Shown: piece by piece, positions 48,548 to 58,182 of the stretch
Layout: each line of letters starts with the position of its first letter
Position numbering within the stretch: the first letter of the stretch is position 1
Assembly (NCBI GenBank): GCA_964533965.1
Contig: CAZHNN010000016.1
Location: 1 to 64,000, forward strand
Direction of reading: 5' to 3'
Origin: RGIG3178 sp964533965
GTDB lineage: Bacteria; Bacillota; Clostridia; Christensenellales; QAND01
DNA length: 64,000 nt
Program-made: the position numbers and the translations under genes
Notes under the pieces: model-generated
Told to the model about the DNA's origin: nothing
Seen by the model: only the letters and a program-made list of their open reading frames with translations
The model's database searches: none

Positions 48548-50229
48548 GAAGTATCATACTGGAGAGTATCGTATTCCTGGTGCTGTTGGTGGGGCTTTCC
48601 ATCCCGCTGGGCATCTATATCGATAAGGTGATGTCGGGAAAGAAAGTGTTCTTGTCGCGCATCCTGTCCCCGTTGGAAAGATGGATTTACAAGTTGATGG
48701 GAATAAACGCCGACCTGGATATGAGCCCAAAACAATATGCCATAGCAGTGCTGGCTTTCAGCGCTTTTGGTGTTCTCATCGTTTTATTGGTACAGGTGTT
48801 CCAGCACATTTTGCCGTTCAATCCACAGAATCTGCCGGGTGTTCCCGCGAACCTGTCCTTTAACACCGCCGCAAGCTTTGTATCCAATACCAATTGGCAG
48901 GCGTATTCCGGTGAGACGACCCTGTCCTACCTTTCGCAGAGTATCGGGCTCACTGTGCAGAATTTCGTATCGGCAGCCATGGGCATTGCAGTGCTTTATG
49001 TTCTGATCAGGGGTTTTATCCAGAAACAGAAAGCAGGGATCGGCAATTTCTGGAAGGATTTGACGAGAGGCACCTTATATGTGTTGATTCCGATGTCCCT
49101 TGTGCTGGCAGTCCTGCTGGTCTCCCAGGGTGTGGTGCAAACGCTTAGCGCTTACAAAGAAGTTTCCACACTGCAGAGCGGTTCGCAGACAATTCCACTG
49201 GGTCCTGCTGCAAGCCAGATTGCCATCAAACAGCTAGGTACCAACGGCGGCGGTTTTTTTGGAGCCAATTCCGCATTCCCGCTGGAAAACCCAACGCAGT
49301 TTTCCGACCTGTTGCAGTTGCTTTGTATTCTTCTCATTCCGGCTGCACTCATTGTATCGTTTGGCAAGGCCGTGAAGGACAACAAGCAGGGTAGGGCGAT
49401 CTATATCGTAATGATGATCCTGTTTGCGGCCTGCCTTGTCGGTGCGGTAATAAGCGAGCAATATGCCGGACCGGTGTATTCCGGCGTCGCGGTATCCGGC
49501 AGCATGGAGGGCAAAGAGACCATACACGGTGTGGGGACATCCGTACTATGGGGTGTTTCGACCACTGCCGCCAGCAACGGCTCGGTCAACGCGATGCATG
49601 ACAGCTTTACACCACTTTCCGGCGGAATACTCATGTTCCTGATGCAGATCGGGGAGGTCGTGTTCGGCGGTGTTGGCAGCGGATTATACGGGATGCTCGC
49701 ATTCGTTCTCTTGACCGTTTTCATAGCGGGGCTGATGGTAGGCCGAACGCCCGAATACCTTGGGAAAAAGATCGAGGCGTTTGACATGAAAATGGTATGC
49801 CTGATCATATTGATCCCTCCGCTGTCTGTCTTGTTTGGCACAATGGCCACTGTACTGAACCCCAATGTCTTGTCCTTTTTGACAAACACGGGTGCGCATG
49901 GGTTTTCTGAAATTCTCTATGCGTTTACGTCCATGGCAAACAACAACGGAAGCGCGTTTGGCGGATATGCCGCAAATACGGTCTTTACCAACGTAATCGG
50001 TGGCGTGATCATGCTCATCGTGCGCTTTGTGCCCATGGTGGCGGCGATTTTTCTTGCCGGTAATCTTTCGAAGAAGAAGCCGGTTGCGATCGGTGCAGGC
50101 ACGCTATCAACAAGCAATACTATGTTCGTTGGGCTGTTGATAGCCATTATCCTGATCATTGGCGCATTGACCTTCGTTCCGGCATTGGCGTTAGGGCCAA
50201 TCGCGGACCACTTTACCGCCCTGAGGTGA
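48544..50229 (+). CDS. kdpA: K+-transporting ATPase subunit KdpA
   Basis: KdpA is the K+-selective membrane subunit of the high-affinity KdpFABC pump. The 561-residue protein has about ten membrane helices and the selectivity-filter-type segments typical of the family: LSYLSQSIGLTVQNF, TNGGGFFGANSAFPLENP and SMANNNGSAFGGYAAN. Length is normal for the family. It is translationally coupled to kdpF before it and is followed by kdpB with only 5 bp between stop and start. Confidence 0.97.
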   Translation: MRSIILESIVFLVLLVGLSIPLGIYIDKVMSGKKVFLSRILSPLERWIYKLMGINADLDMSPKQYAIAVLAFSAFGVLIVLLVQVFQHILPFNPQNLPGVPANLSFNTAASFVSNTNWQAYSGETTLSYLSQSIGLTVQNFVSAAMGIAVLYVLIRGFIQKQKAGIGNFWKDLTRGTLYVLIPMSLVLAVLLVSQGVVQTLSAYKEVSTLQSGSQTIPLGPAASQIAIKQLGTNGGGFFGANSAFPLENPTQFSDLLQLLCILLIPAALIVSFGKAVKDNKQGRAIYIVMMILFAACLVGAVISEQYAGPVYSGVAVSGSMEGKETIHGVGTSVLWGVSTTAASNGSVNAMHDSFTPLSGGILMFLMQIGEVVFGGVGSGLYGMLAFVLLTVFIAGLMVGRTPEYLGKKIEAFDMKMVCLIILIPPLSVLFGTMATVLNPNVLSFLTNTGAHGFSEILYAFTSMANNNGSAFGGYAANTVFTNVIGGVIMLIVRFVPMVAAIFLAGNLSKKKPVAIGAGTLSTSNTMFVGLLIAIILIIGALTFVPALALGPIADHFTALR

Positions 50230-50234
50230 TGAAA

Positions 50235-52292
50235 ATGAATAAAAAGAGCACCAATAAAGGCATCTTTGCCGATGCGCTGGGTCAGTCGTTTGTAAAGCTT
50301 GCCCCGCACATTCAGATAAAAAACCCCGTTATGTTCATCGTGTATATAGGTGCGATCTTGACAACGGCCCTCTACTTCTTGGCATTTGCAGGCGTCAAGG
50401 ATGAGGGGGTAGGCTATATGCTGGCGATTGCGCTGATCCTCTGGTTCACGGTGTTGTTTGCTAATTTTGCAGAAGCGATCGCGGAAGGCAGGGGCCGGGC
50501 ACAGGCCGATTCACTTCGAAAGGCACGGAAGAATGTAACGGCGAAAAAACTTAAGTCAGATACCAATACGGAGCTTTATGACGAAGTGCTGTCCAGTGCG
50601 CTTAGAAAAGGCGATGTCGTCTATGTTGTCTCGGGCGAACAGATTCCGATGGATGGCGAGGTGATCGAAGGTGCCGCGTCGGTGGACGAAAGCGCGATCA
50701 CAGGGGAATCCGCGCCTGTCATCCGCGAATCGGGCGGTGACAGAAGTGCTGTGACCGGTGGAACAACGCTTGTTTCCGATTGGCTGATCATTCGGGTAAC
50801 GGCGGAACCGGGCGAAAGTTTTCTCGATAAGATGATCGCTATGGTCGAAGGGGCGTCAAGGAAAAAAACCCCCAATGAAATCGCGCTGCAGATCCTTCTG
50901 GTAACGCTCACCATCATCTTCCTCGTGGTGTCCGCGGCGTTGCTGCCATTCACCGCTTTCGCGGCGCAACAGGCCGGCGTGGGAAGGGCTATTTCGGTCA
51001 CCAACGTCATTGCGCTGTTGGTATGCCTGGCTCCCACCACCATAGGGGCGCTGCTCTCCTCCATCGGCATTGCGGGCATGAGCAGGCTGAATCAGGCAAA
51101 CGTTCTTGCGATGAGCGGCCGTGCGATCGAGGCGGCAGGCGACGTGGATGTGCTTTTATTGGATAAGACCGGCACCATCACGCTTGGGAACCGGCAAGCC
51201 AGCAAGTTCTTCCCGATCAAGGGGATAACGGAGCAAGAACTTGCCGACGCTGCACAGCTATCCTCCCTGGCGGATGAAACACCCGAAGGAAGAAGCATCG
51301 TTATCCTTGCCAAAGAGCAATTCGAGATCCGGGGCCGCGATATGCAAAGTCTGGGCGCGGCATTCGTTCCGTTTACTGCCAAAACACGGATGAGCGGAAT
51401 CGATTATCAGGGAAACGAAATCCGCAAAGGGGCAGCGGATGCCGTCAAGGCGTTTGTCATCGAAAAGGGAGGCAAATATCCTTTTGAATGTGAACAGATC
51501 GCGCAGATGATTGCCCGCGAGGGCGGAACGCCATTGGTGGTGGCCAAAAACCAAAACGTTCTTGGGGTCATCTATCTAAAGGATATCGTGAAAAACGGCG
51601 TGAGAGAGCGCTTTGAGGACCTTCGCAAAATGGGCATTAAAACCGTAATGATCACGGGCGATAACCCGTTGACGGCGGCGGCCATTGCGGCGGAAGCCGG
51701 TGTGGATGACTTTCTGGCCGAAGCGATACCGGAAACAAAGCTTACGCTCATCCGCGACTATCAGGCAAAGGGGCATCTGGTCGCGATGACAGGGGACGGC
51801 ACCAACGATGCGCCGGCGCTTGCACAGGCGGACGTAGCCGTTGCAATGAACACCGGAACACAGGCCGCCAAGGAGGCCGGCAACATGGTGGACCTCGATT
51901 CCAATCCCACAAAGCTGATCGACATCGTAAGGATAGGCAAACAGCTTTTGATGACGCGGGGAGCGTTGACCACCTTTTCCGTTGCAAACGACATCGCCAA
52001 GTATTTCGCGATCATTCCGGTGTTGTTTTTTGGAACGTATCCAGAGCTTTCTGTGCTCAATTTTATGAAACTGACCAGCGCCACAAGCGCAATCCTTTCG
52101 GCCATCATCTACAATGCGCTGATCATAGTCGCATTGATCCCGCTGGCTCTAAAAGGAGTCGCATACCGCGAAATGTCCGCCGGTAAGCTTTTAAAACGAA
52201 ATCTTTGGATCTATGGGCTGGGGGGAATCGTTGCCCCGTTTATAGCCATCAAGCTTATTGATATACTACTGACCGTTTGCGGTCTTGTGTAA
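50235..52292 (+). CDS. kdpB: K+-transporting P-type ATPase subunit KdpB
   Basis: KdpB is the catalytic P-type ATPase subunit that energises K+ uptake through KdpA. The 685-residue product has the actuator motif AITGES, the phosphorylation site DKTGTITLGN, the nucleotide-binding domain and the hinge motif GDGTNDAPAL, plus seven membrane helices. The start ATG 50235 is chosen because GAGGTG lies 6 nt upstream; two shorter in-frame candidates (GTG 50226, ATG 50229) overlap the kdpA stop. Subunit order and spacing are those of a standard operon. Confidence 0.97.
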   Translation: MNKKSTNKGIFADALGQSFVKLAPHIQIKNPVMFIVYIGAILTTALYFLAFAGVKDEGVGYMLAIALILWFTVLFANFAEAIAEGRGRAQADSLRKARKNVTAKKLKSDTNTELYDEVLSSALRKGDVVYVVSGEQIPMDGEVIEGAASVDESAITGESAPVIRESGGDRSAVTGGTTLVSDWLIIRVTAEPGESFLDKMIAMVEGASRKKTPNEIALQILLVTLTIIFLVVSAALLPFTAFAAQQAGVGRAISVTNVIALLVCLAPTTIGALLSSIGIAGMSRLNQANVLAMSGRAIEAAGDVDVLLLDKTGTITLGNRQASKFFPIKGITEQELADAAQLSSLADETPEGRSIVILAKEQFEIRGRDMQSLGAAFVPFTAKTRMSGIDYQGNEIRKGAADAVKAFVIEKGGKYPFECEQIAQMIAREGGTPLVVAKNQNVLGVIYLKDIVKNGVRERFEDLRKMGIKTVMITGDNPLTAAAIAAEAGVDDFLAEAIPETKLTLIRDYQAKGHLVAMTGDGTNDAPALAQADVAVAMNTGTQAAKEAGNMVDLDSNPTKLIDIVRIGKQLLMTRGALTTFSVANDIAKYFAIIPVLFFGTYPELSVLNFMKLTSATSAILSAIIYNALIIVALIPLALKGVAYREMSAGKLLKRNLWIYGLGGIVAPFIAIKLIDILLTVCGLV

Positions 52293-52304
52293 GGTGGTAC
52301 TCCT

Positions 52305-52865
52305 ATGGAAAACAAGACAAAAGTGTTGAGACCTGTTCTCATGAGTATGATTGTTATGACGGTGCTTTGCGGTATCCTCTACACGGCTGCCGTAACCGGC
52401 ATAGCGCAGGTGTTTTTTCCGAATCAGGCGAATGGCAGCGTCATAACCGTAACGCTCAAAGATGGGTCAATCAAGCAATACGGTTCGGTGCTGATAGAGC
52501 AGGAATTCACCAAACCGGAATATCTGATTGGCAGGCCGATGGGAACGACAAATCTGTCTCCCGTCAGCGATAAACAGAAAGAGCTTGTACAGCAGAGAAT
52601 CGACTTTTTCCATTCGATTGATCCCGACAACAAAAAGGATATCCCGATGGATCTGGTGACGGCATCGGGAAGCGGTGTTGATCCATATATTTCACCCGTA
52701 GCCGCCGAATATCAGGTGTCTCGTATTGCAAAAGCAAGAAATATGAGCGAAGATGCAATCAGAGCGATCAATCGAAAATACACGGCAGGAAAATTCCTGG
52801 GGATTTGGGGAGAAGAAGGAGTCAACGTGCTCAAAGTGAATCTTGCTCTCGATGGTTTGATTTAG
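52305..52865 (+). CDS. kdpC: K+-transporting ATPase subunit KdpC
   Basis: KdpC is the small membrane-anchored subunit of KdpFABC. The 186-residue product has one N-terminal membrane helix (about 10-35) and an extracytoplasmic domain with the family's signature near FTKPEYLIGRP and a C-terminal block SGSGVDPYISPVAAEYQVSRIAKAR-like (SGSGVDPYISPVAAE visible). It follows kdpB by 12 bp with AAGGTGG upstream of the ATG. Length is normal. Confidence 0.96.
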   Translation: MENKTKVLRPVLMSMIVMTVLCGILYTAAVTGIAQVFFPNQANGSVITVTLKDGSIKQYGSVLIEQEFTKPEYLIGRPMGTTNLSPVSDKQKELVQQRIDFFHSIDPDNKKDIPMDLVTASGSGVDPYISPVAAEYQVSRIAKARNMSEDAIRAINRKYTAGKFLGIWGEEGVNVLKVNLALDGLI

Positions 52866-52893
52866 TGAAAGTCAAATGGGAAAGGTGACTTGA

Positions 52894-55590
52894 ATGGACT
52901 TGGATGAACGTCGCCCGAATCCGGATGTCCTGTTGGAAAGCATCAACCGGGACGAACAGAAGAAGAAGGGCAAGCTGATGATTTTCTTCGGGTATGCGGC
53001 GGGCGTGGGAAAAACGTATGCCATGCTCGACGAGGCCCAGGAGAAATTTAAAAGCGGCGCCGATGTTGTGGTGGGGTATGTGGAACCGCACCTTCGCCCG
53101 GAAACATTGGAGCTTATGAAAGGCTTGCCGGCCATCCCGCCGAAAGTCATCTTGTATAAGAACATGCAACTCAAGGAGTTCGATCTGGACGCAGCGCTCA
53201 TACGAAAGCCGGATCTGATCCTTGTGGACGAATTGGCGCATACAAATGTTATTGGCGTACGAAACAAAAAGCGATATCAGGATGTAGAGGAACTTCTCAA
53301 TGCCGGCATCGATGTCTACACGACCATCAACGTCCAGCATTTGGAAAGCCTCAACGACGTTGTATACAATATCACAAAGGTTTCTGTCAGGGAGACCATT
53401 CCCGATTATATTTTTGACAATGCAGACAAGGTTAAGCTTGTCGACATTGAGCCGGATGAGCTGTTAGTACGGTTAAAGGAAGGAAAAGTCTACCAACCGG
53501 GCAGGGCCGAAACGGCGATGGAGAACTTTTTTACAAAGGAAAACCTTCGCCTTTTGCGGGAAATTGCCATGCGCAAGGCCACAGAGAGGATAAGCCATGA
53601 TAACCTTACCGAAAGTCGGCTATCCGAAAAACGGGCCAACACAAAAATGCTGGCCTGTATCGGGCCGTCGCCTTCCTCCGCAAAGCTCATTCGATGGGCT
53701 GCCAGAACAGCGGAGGCTTTCTATGCTCCCTGGACTGTTGTTTATGTGGAAGGAAAAAACAGCGCGTCCTTGAGTGAACAAGAAAGGCAAGGCATTTGGG
53801 CCAATCTTGAGCTGGCGGAGCAGCTGGGCGGCGAAATCATCACGCTTAGCGGTGACGATATTGCTATTGCAATCTCGGAATATGCCAAACTTTCGGGAAT
53901 TACAAACATCGTCATCGGAAAGAGCCGAAAGAAGAAGACTATCCGGAACATGTTCGAAATGGCCTTGGAGGATAAGCTCATTTCACTGCTGCCGGATATT
54001 GAAGTGCACATCATTCCGAGTATGCTGGTGCAAAAGCCGTATCGAAAACCAAAACGGATCCGTTTGAATCGTAACCTGTACCTATCCTGGTCAGACACAC
54101 TCAAAACGTTGGCCGTTCTTATTATCGCAACCTTGCTGTGTTGGGGACTTACGAAAATCGGCATCGGGGAGCAGAACATCATTATGGTGTATCTGCTGTC
54201 CACACTGGTGGTTTCACGTATTACCATGGGGTATTTTTACGGCGTGTTGTCTTCGTTATTAAGCGTGTTGGCATTCAATTTCTTCTTTACCGAGCCTTAC
54301 TTAACGTTCAATGCGATTCAGCCCGGATATCCCGTTACCTTTGGCGTCATGCTTCTGGTTGCACTCGCCACGAGTGCCCTGACTGTTCGCGTTAAAACGC
54401 AGGCGCGCTTGGCAGCGCATAGGGAGCACCGGACAGGGGTTTTGTACGAGATCAATAAAAAATTGTTGGCGACAAGGGGAATGGGAAACATCATCGAATT
54501 GACCAACGACTATGTCGCCGCACTGTTTGAACGGTCTGTCATCTTTTATGCGAAGGAGCCCGGCAATCCTGATCGGGGTACGCTGACGCAATCGCCGTTG
54601 GATCCAAACTCCTCTTATCTGAGCACAGATGACGAGTTGGCTGTCGCTCATTGGGCGTTTGTCAATCAGAAAATAGCGGGAGCAGGTACGGACACGCTCA
54701 TGGGCGCCGGCGGCTTCTATATGCCGGTTGTATCGCAGGGCAATGTGCTTGGCGTAATCGGAGTTTCCTGCACGAAAGGGACACTGAGGCAAAACCAGCG
54801 CTCTTTTTTGCATATGATAATGCTTCAGGTCGCAATGGCGCTGGAACGCCAGCTATTATCCAACGAACAGCGCAGGATACTGGTTGAGGCAACAAAGGAA
54901 AAGATGAGGAGCAACCTGCTTCGGGCAATATCACACGATTTGCGTACACCGCTGACCGGTATACTCGGCGCAAGTTCTGCCATTCTGGAGAACAACCTGG
55001 ATACCATCATGCATAACAAATTGATTTCCAACATCCGGGATGAATCTCAATGGCTGATTCGCATGGTGGAGAACCTGCTATCGGTAACACGGATTCAAGA
55101 GGGTACAATGAGTGTCGCAAAGGAACCGGAAGCGGCTGAAGAGATCGTTGCGGAATCCTTAAGCCGAATTCGGACGCGCTATCCGGATAGGAAAATCACG
55201 GTCAAAGTGCCTGATGATCTGTTGCTGGTGCCTATGGATGGAACGCTGATTGCGCAGGTGCTCATCAACCTGTTGGAAAATGCCATAAAGCATTCGCCGG
55301 AGAATTCTGAAGTTGTTGTGGATGTTATAAAGAAGGAAAACACCGCCCAATTTGAAGTAATCGACAATGGAGAGGGTATAGCGGAGCAGGACCTCCCCTA
55401 TTTGTTTGACAGCTATGTGCCAAACGGAAAGAAATCTTCCGATTCATCCAGAGGAATGGGCATCGGGCTTTCTATCTGCATGTCCATCATAAAAGCGCAT
55501 CATGGAACAATGGAGGCGGAAAATCGAAAACAGGGAGGCGCTGTCTTCCGCTTTACGTTACCGCTGAAGGAGGGGTCCCAAGATGAATAA
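52894..55590 (+). CDS. kdpD: Sensor histidine kinase KdpD
   Basis: KdpD senses K+ limitation and turgor and phosphorylates KdpE. The 898-residue product has, in order, the cytoplasmic KdpD N-domain with a Walker A-like GYAAGVGKTYAML, a universal-stress-protein-like domain (about 250-370), four membrane helices (about 395-495), a GAF-like domain (about 515-640), the His box RAISHDLRTPLTGI (phospho-His about 675) and the HATPase domain with the N box LLENAIKHS and G boxes DNGEGI and GMGIGLSI. AAGGTGA precedes the ATG. It overlaps kdpE by 8 bp. Confidence 0.97.
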   Translation: MDLDERRPNPDVLLESINRDEQKKKGKLMIFFGYAAGVGKTYAMLDEAQEKFKSGADVVVGYVEPHLRPETLELMKGLPAIPPKVILYKNMQLKEFDLDAALIRKPDLILVDELAHTNVIGVRNKKRYQDVEELLNAGIDVYTTINVQHLESLNDVVYNITKVSVRETIPDYIFDNADKVKLVDIEPDELLVRLKEGKVYQPGRAETAMENFFTKENLRLLREIAMRKATERISHDNLTESRLSEKRANTKMLACIGPSPSSAKLIRWAARTAEAFYAPWTVVYVEGKNSASLSEQERQGIWANLELAEQLGGEIITLSGDDIAIAISEYAKLSGITNIVIGKSRKKKTIRNMFEMALEDKLISLLPDIEVHIIPSMLVQKPYRKPKRIRLNRNLYLSWSDTLKTLAVLIIATLLCWGLTKIGIGEQNIIMVYLLSTLVVSRITMGYFYGVLSSLLSVLAFNFFFTEPYLTFNAIQPGYPVTFGVMLLVALATSALTVRVKTQARLAAHREHRTGVLYEINKKLLATRGMGNIIELTNDYVAALFERSVIFYAKEPGNPDRGTLTQSPLDPNSSYLSTDDELAVAHWAFVNQKIAGAGTDTLMGAGGFYMPVVSQGNVLGVIGVSCTKGTLRQNQRSFLHMIMLQVAMALERQLLSNEQRRILVEATKEKMRSNLLRAISHDLRTPLTGILGASSAILENNLDTIMHNKLISNIRDESQWLIRMVENLLSVTRIQEGTMSVAKEPEAAEEIVAESLSRIRTRYPDRKITVKVPDDLLLVPMDGTLIAQVLINLLENAIKHSPENSEVVVDVIKKENTAQFEVIDNGEGIAEQDLPYLFDSYVPNGKKSSDSSRGMGIGLSICMSIIKAHHGTMEAENRKQGGAVFRFTLPLKEGSQDE

Positions 55591-56272
55591 GCCGCTGATC
55601 ATGGTCGTTGAGGACGAAGACGGTATCGGAAACTTCATTTACGCTGTACTCCATTCCAATGAGTACAGGACGATCAGAGCAACAAAGGGAAAAGAAGCGA
55701 TATCCATGGCAGCCGCATATTGCCCGGATGTAATTCTTTTGGATCTTGGTCTTCCGGATATGGACGGGATCGAAGTTTTATGTTCAATCCGGCAATGGAG
55801 CCATTGCCCCGTCATCGTCGTATCTGCGCGCGGGCATGAGCGGGAGAAGGTGGAAGCGCTGGATTCGGGCGCGGACGATTACATCACAAAGCCCTTTGGA
55901 ACGGCGGAGCTGCTAGCGAGGATACGGACTGCGATAAGGCACAAGGAAAAGTCGGCCGATGCAACAGTAAAGGACAGCAAGCTTACGCTGGACCAGTTGG
56001 AAATCGATTACGACAAACGTCTGGTATTTTTGCGCGGAGCGGAAGTACATCTGACACCCATCGAATACAAGATCATCGTGCTGTTGTCAAGGAATCTGGG
56101 CAAGGTGCTCACGTATGAGGCGATCCTCAAGGAGATTTGGGGGCCGTATGCAAACGATCTTCAAACGCTTCGCGTTAATATGGCGAACATACGAAGAAAA
56201 CTCGAAAAAAATCCGGCGGAGCCACGCTACATCGTTACCGAGGTCGGCGTTGGGTATCGGATGCAGGAGTGA
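55583..56272 (+). CDS. kdpE: Response regulator KdpE
   Basis: KdpE is the OmpR/PhoB-type response regulator that activates kdpFABC. The 229-residue product has a receiver domain with acidic pocket VEDEDG, phospho-acceptor Asp in VILLDLGLPDMDG (about residue 53), the conserved Thr/Lys in VSARG and KPFGTAEL, and an OmpR-type winged-helix DNA-binding domain (about 130-229) with EYKIIVLLSRNLGKVLTY. The start overlaps kdpD and has AAGGAGG upstream. It ends the operon before a strong terminator. Confidence 0.97.
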   Translation: MNKPLIMVVEDEDGIGNFIYAVLHSNEYRTIRATKGKEAISMAAAYCPDVILLDLGLPDMDGIEVLCSIRQWSHCPVIVVSARGHEREKVEALDSGADDYITKPFGTAELLARIRTAIRHKEKSADATVKDSKLTLDQLEIDYDKRLVFLRGAEVHLTPIEYKIIVLLSRNLGKVLTYEAILKEIWGPYANDLQTLRVNMANIRRKLEKNPAEPRYIVTEVGVGYRMQE

Positions 56273-56273
56273 T

Positions 56274-56304
56274 AAAGCCGGCTGAAGCGATTCAGCCGGC
56301 TTTA
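56274..56304 (+). terminator. Terminator of the kdp operon
   Basis: AAAGCCGGCTGAA and TTCAGCCGGCTTT form a 13-bp stem with a 4-nt loop, followed by ATTGTTT. Confidence 0.9.
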
Positions 56305-56390
56305 TTGTTTGGGAGTCCTTGTCCGCAATCGAAAAAGCATGATATAGTTTATGTACTGTTACAAGGAAACCCATACAAAGGGGGAGCAGG

Positions 56391-57683
56391 ATGACTACGC
56401 AAGAGATAGACGAGCTGTATCTGCGCATTCTCAACGAAGAACTCGTTCCGGCGATGGGATGCACAGAACCTATCGCCATCGCCTATGCCGCCGCCAAGGC
56501 ACGTTCGATACTTGGTGAGATGCCCGACTCAGTGGAACTGCACGTCAGCGGCAACATCATCAAAAACGTCAAAAGCGTCGTCGTTCCCAATACGGGTGGT
56601 TTGGAAGGCTTGGAGGCCGCTGCAGCTGCCGGGATCGTAGCGGGCGATGATGTCCGCGTACTTGAGGTGATCGCAAGCGTTTGTGAGGAGCAAAAGCAGG
56701 CGATCCGGGTGTTTTTGAAATCTGCCAAATTTGCTATCTTTGCTCTGCAAGGCGATGAGTTGCTGGATATCGGCCTAGTGTTGCACGGCGGCGGCCATGT
56801 TGCCAAGGTGCGCATAGCGGGAACCCACACCAATATTATATCCATTGAAAAGGATGGCGTAATTCTCTTTGAATCTGGATCCAGGACAACGCAAGGTTTG
56901 CACCTGACCGACAGAAGCCTTCTGAATGTGGAAGACATACTCTCGTTTGCTCAGCGGGTACGCATGGAGGACGTGAAGGAACTGCTGGATTCACAGATCC
57001 GCTGCAACACCGCCATTGCCGAAGAGGGCTTAAAAAACGATTACGGCGCCAACATAGGCAAAGTGCTGCTGAATACCGACGGGCAGAACATCAAGACAAA
57101 GGCCAAGGCATTGGCCGCCGCGGGTTCCGACGCGAGGATGAGCGGGTGCGAAATGCCCGTTATCATCAATTCCGGCAGCGGAAACCAGGGGCTGACGGCA
57201 TCGTTGCCCGTCATCGCATATGCCCGAGAGTTGAATCTGAGCGAAGAGGCGCTTTACCGCGCGCTTGTGATCAGCAACCTCGTGACCATTCATCTGAAAA
57301 CGGGCATCGGCAGGCTTTCCGCGTACTGTGGGGTGGTCAGCGCCGGATGCGGCGCCGGAGCAGGGATTGCATACCTTCTGGGCGGCAACTTGAAGGACAT
57401 CGTCCATACGGTTGTAAACGCGCTTGCGATCGTTTCGGGCATCGTATGCGATGGGGCCAAGCCATCCTGCGCTGCCAAGATCGCGGCATCGGTGGATGCC
57501 GGCATCTTTGGATATCAGATGTACAAGCAGGGCCAGCAGTTCTACGGTGGGGACGGACTGGTGTCCAGGGGAGTGGAAAATACGATTGCCAACATCGGGC
57601 GGCTTGGCCGCGAAGGGATGCGGGAAACGGACAGGGAGATCATCCGTATCATGACGGAAAATCAAAGGGCAAACAGCCTGTAA
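56391..57683 (+). CDS. L-cysteine desulfidase / L-serine ammonia-lyase family protein (UPF0597, CyuA/YhaM-like)
   Basis: The 430-residue protein belongs to UPF0597, whose characterised members are 4Fe-4S enzymes that split L-cysteine to pyruvate, ammonia and sulfide. Cysteines expected to hold the cluster are present: MGCTEP (Cys24 region) at the N-terminus, MSGCEMPV, SAGCGAGAG and CDGAKPSCAAK. The beta-domain matches the serine dehydratase alpha-chain fold, with IINSGSGNQGLTASLPV and HLKTGIGRLSAYCG. If active, it supplies sulfide from cysteine, which fits the other sulfur genes of the window. The substrate cannot be proved from sequence; serine or threonine are alternatives. AAGGGGGAGCAGG precedes ATG 56391. 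Confidence 0.88.
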   Translation: MTTQEIDELYLRILNEELVPAMGCTEPIAIAYAAAKARSILGEMPDSVELHVSGNIIKNVKSVVVPNTGGLEGLEAAAAAGIVAGDDVRVLEVIASVCEEQKQAIRVFLKSAKFAIFALQGDELLDIGLVLHGGGHVAKVRIAGTHTNIISIEKDGVILFESGSRTTQGLHLTDRSLLNVEDILSFAQRVRMEDVKELLDSQIRCNTAIAEEGLKNDYGANIGKVLLNTDGQNIKTKAKALAAAGSDARMSGCEMPVIINSGSGNQGLTASLPVIAYARELNLSEEALYRALVISNLVTIHLKTGIGRLSAYCGVVSAGCGAGAGIAYLLGGNLKDIVHTVVNALAIVSGIVCDGAKPSCAAKIAASVDAGIFGYQMYKQGQQFYGGDGLVSRGVENTIANIGRLGREGMRETDREIIRIMTENQRANSL

Positions 57684-57714
57684 TTTTGCGATTAAAAGCA
57701 GACGGAGGAAAGGC

Positions 57715-58182
57715 ATGCTGACATACTGGACGGAACATACGGATTTATTGGGGGATATCACCATTCAATGCAACGGTGACCGGATAAGCGCGATCGACTG
57801 GGGCCTCTCGGGGCTTGGACAGCATGTCAAAACGCCGCTTTTAGAAGACGCCTTTTCCCAGCTGCATGAATACCTGTCTGGAAAGAGGCACACCTTTTCA
57901 CTACCGATTCTTTTAAGCGGCACGCCTTTTATGCAGAACGTCTATCAGGCGTTGATGGAAATTCCCTATGGCAAGACCGCAAGCTATGAAGATGTTGCCA
58001 TAAAAGTGGGCTGCCCGCGCGCGTGCCGCGCGGTGGGATCCGCCAACCACCGGAATCCGCTGCCCATTATCGTCCCCTGCCACAGGGTGGTTCGAAAAGA
58101 TGGCGGGTTGGGTGGTTTTGGCCCGGGTGTTGACTATAAGGAGAGCTTGCTGGCTCTGGAGCGGGACAATGCAGTACGTTGA
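57715..58182 (+). CDS. ogt: Methylated-DNA-protein-cysteine methyltransferase (Ogt)
   Basis: This suicide DNA repair protein removes methyl groups from O6-alkylguanine. The 155-residue product has the small N-terminal domain (about 1-75) and the alkyl-acceptor domain with the active-site motif IIVPCHRVV (acceptor Cys about residue 122), preceded by RACRAVGSANHRNPLP and followed by GGLGGFGPGV, the standard core. AGGAAAGGC precedes ATG 57715. It overlaps the next DNA repair gene by 14 bp, so the two form an alkylation-damage unit. Confidence 0.95.
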   Translation: MLTYWTEHTDLLGDITIQCNGDRISAIDWGLSGLGQHVKTPLLEDAFSQLHEYLSGKRHTFSLPILLSGTPFMQNVYQALMEIPYGKTASYEDVAIKVGCPRACRAVGSANHRNPLPIIVPCHRVVRKDGGLGGFGPGVDYKESLLALERDNAVR

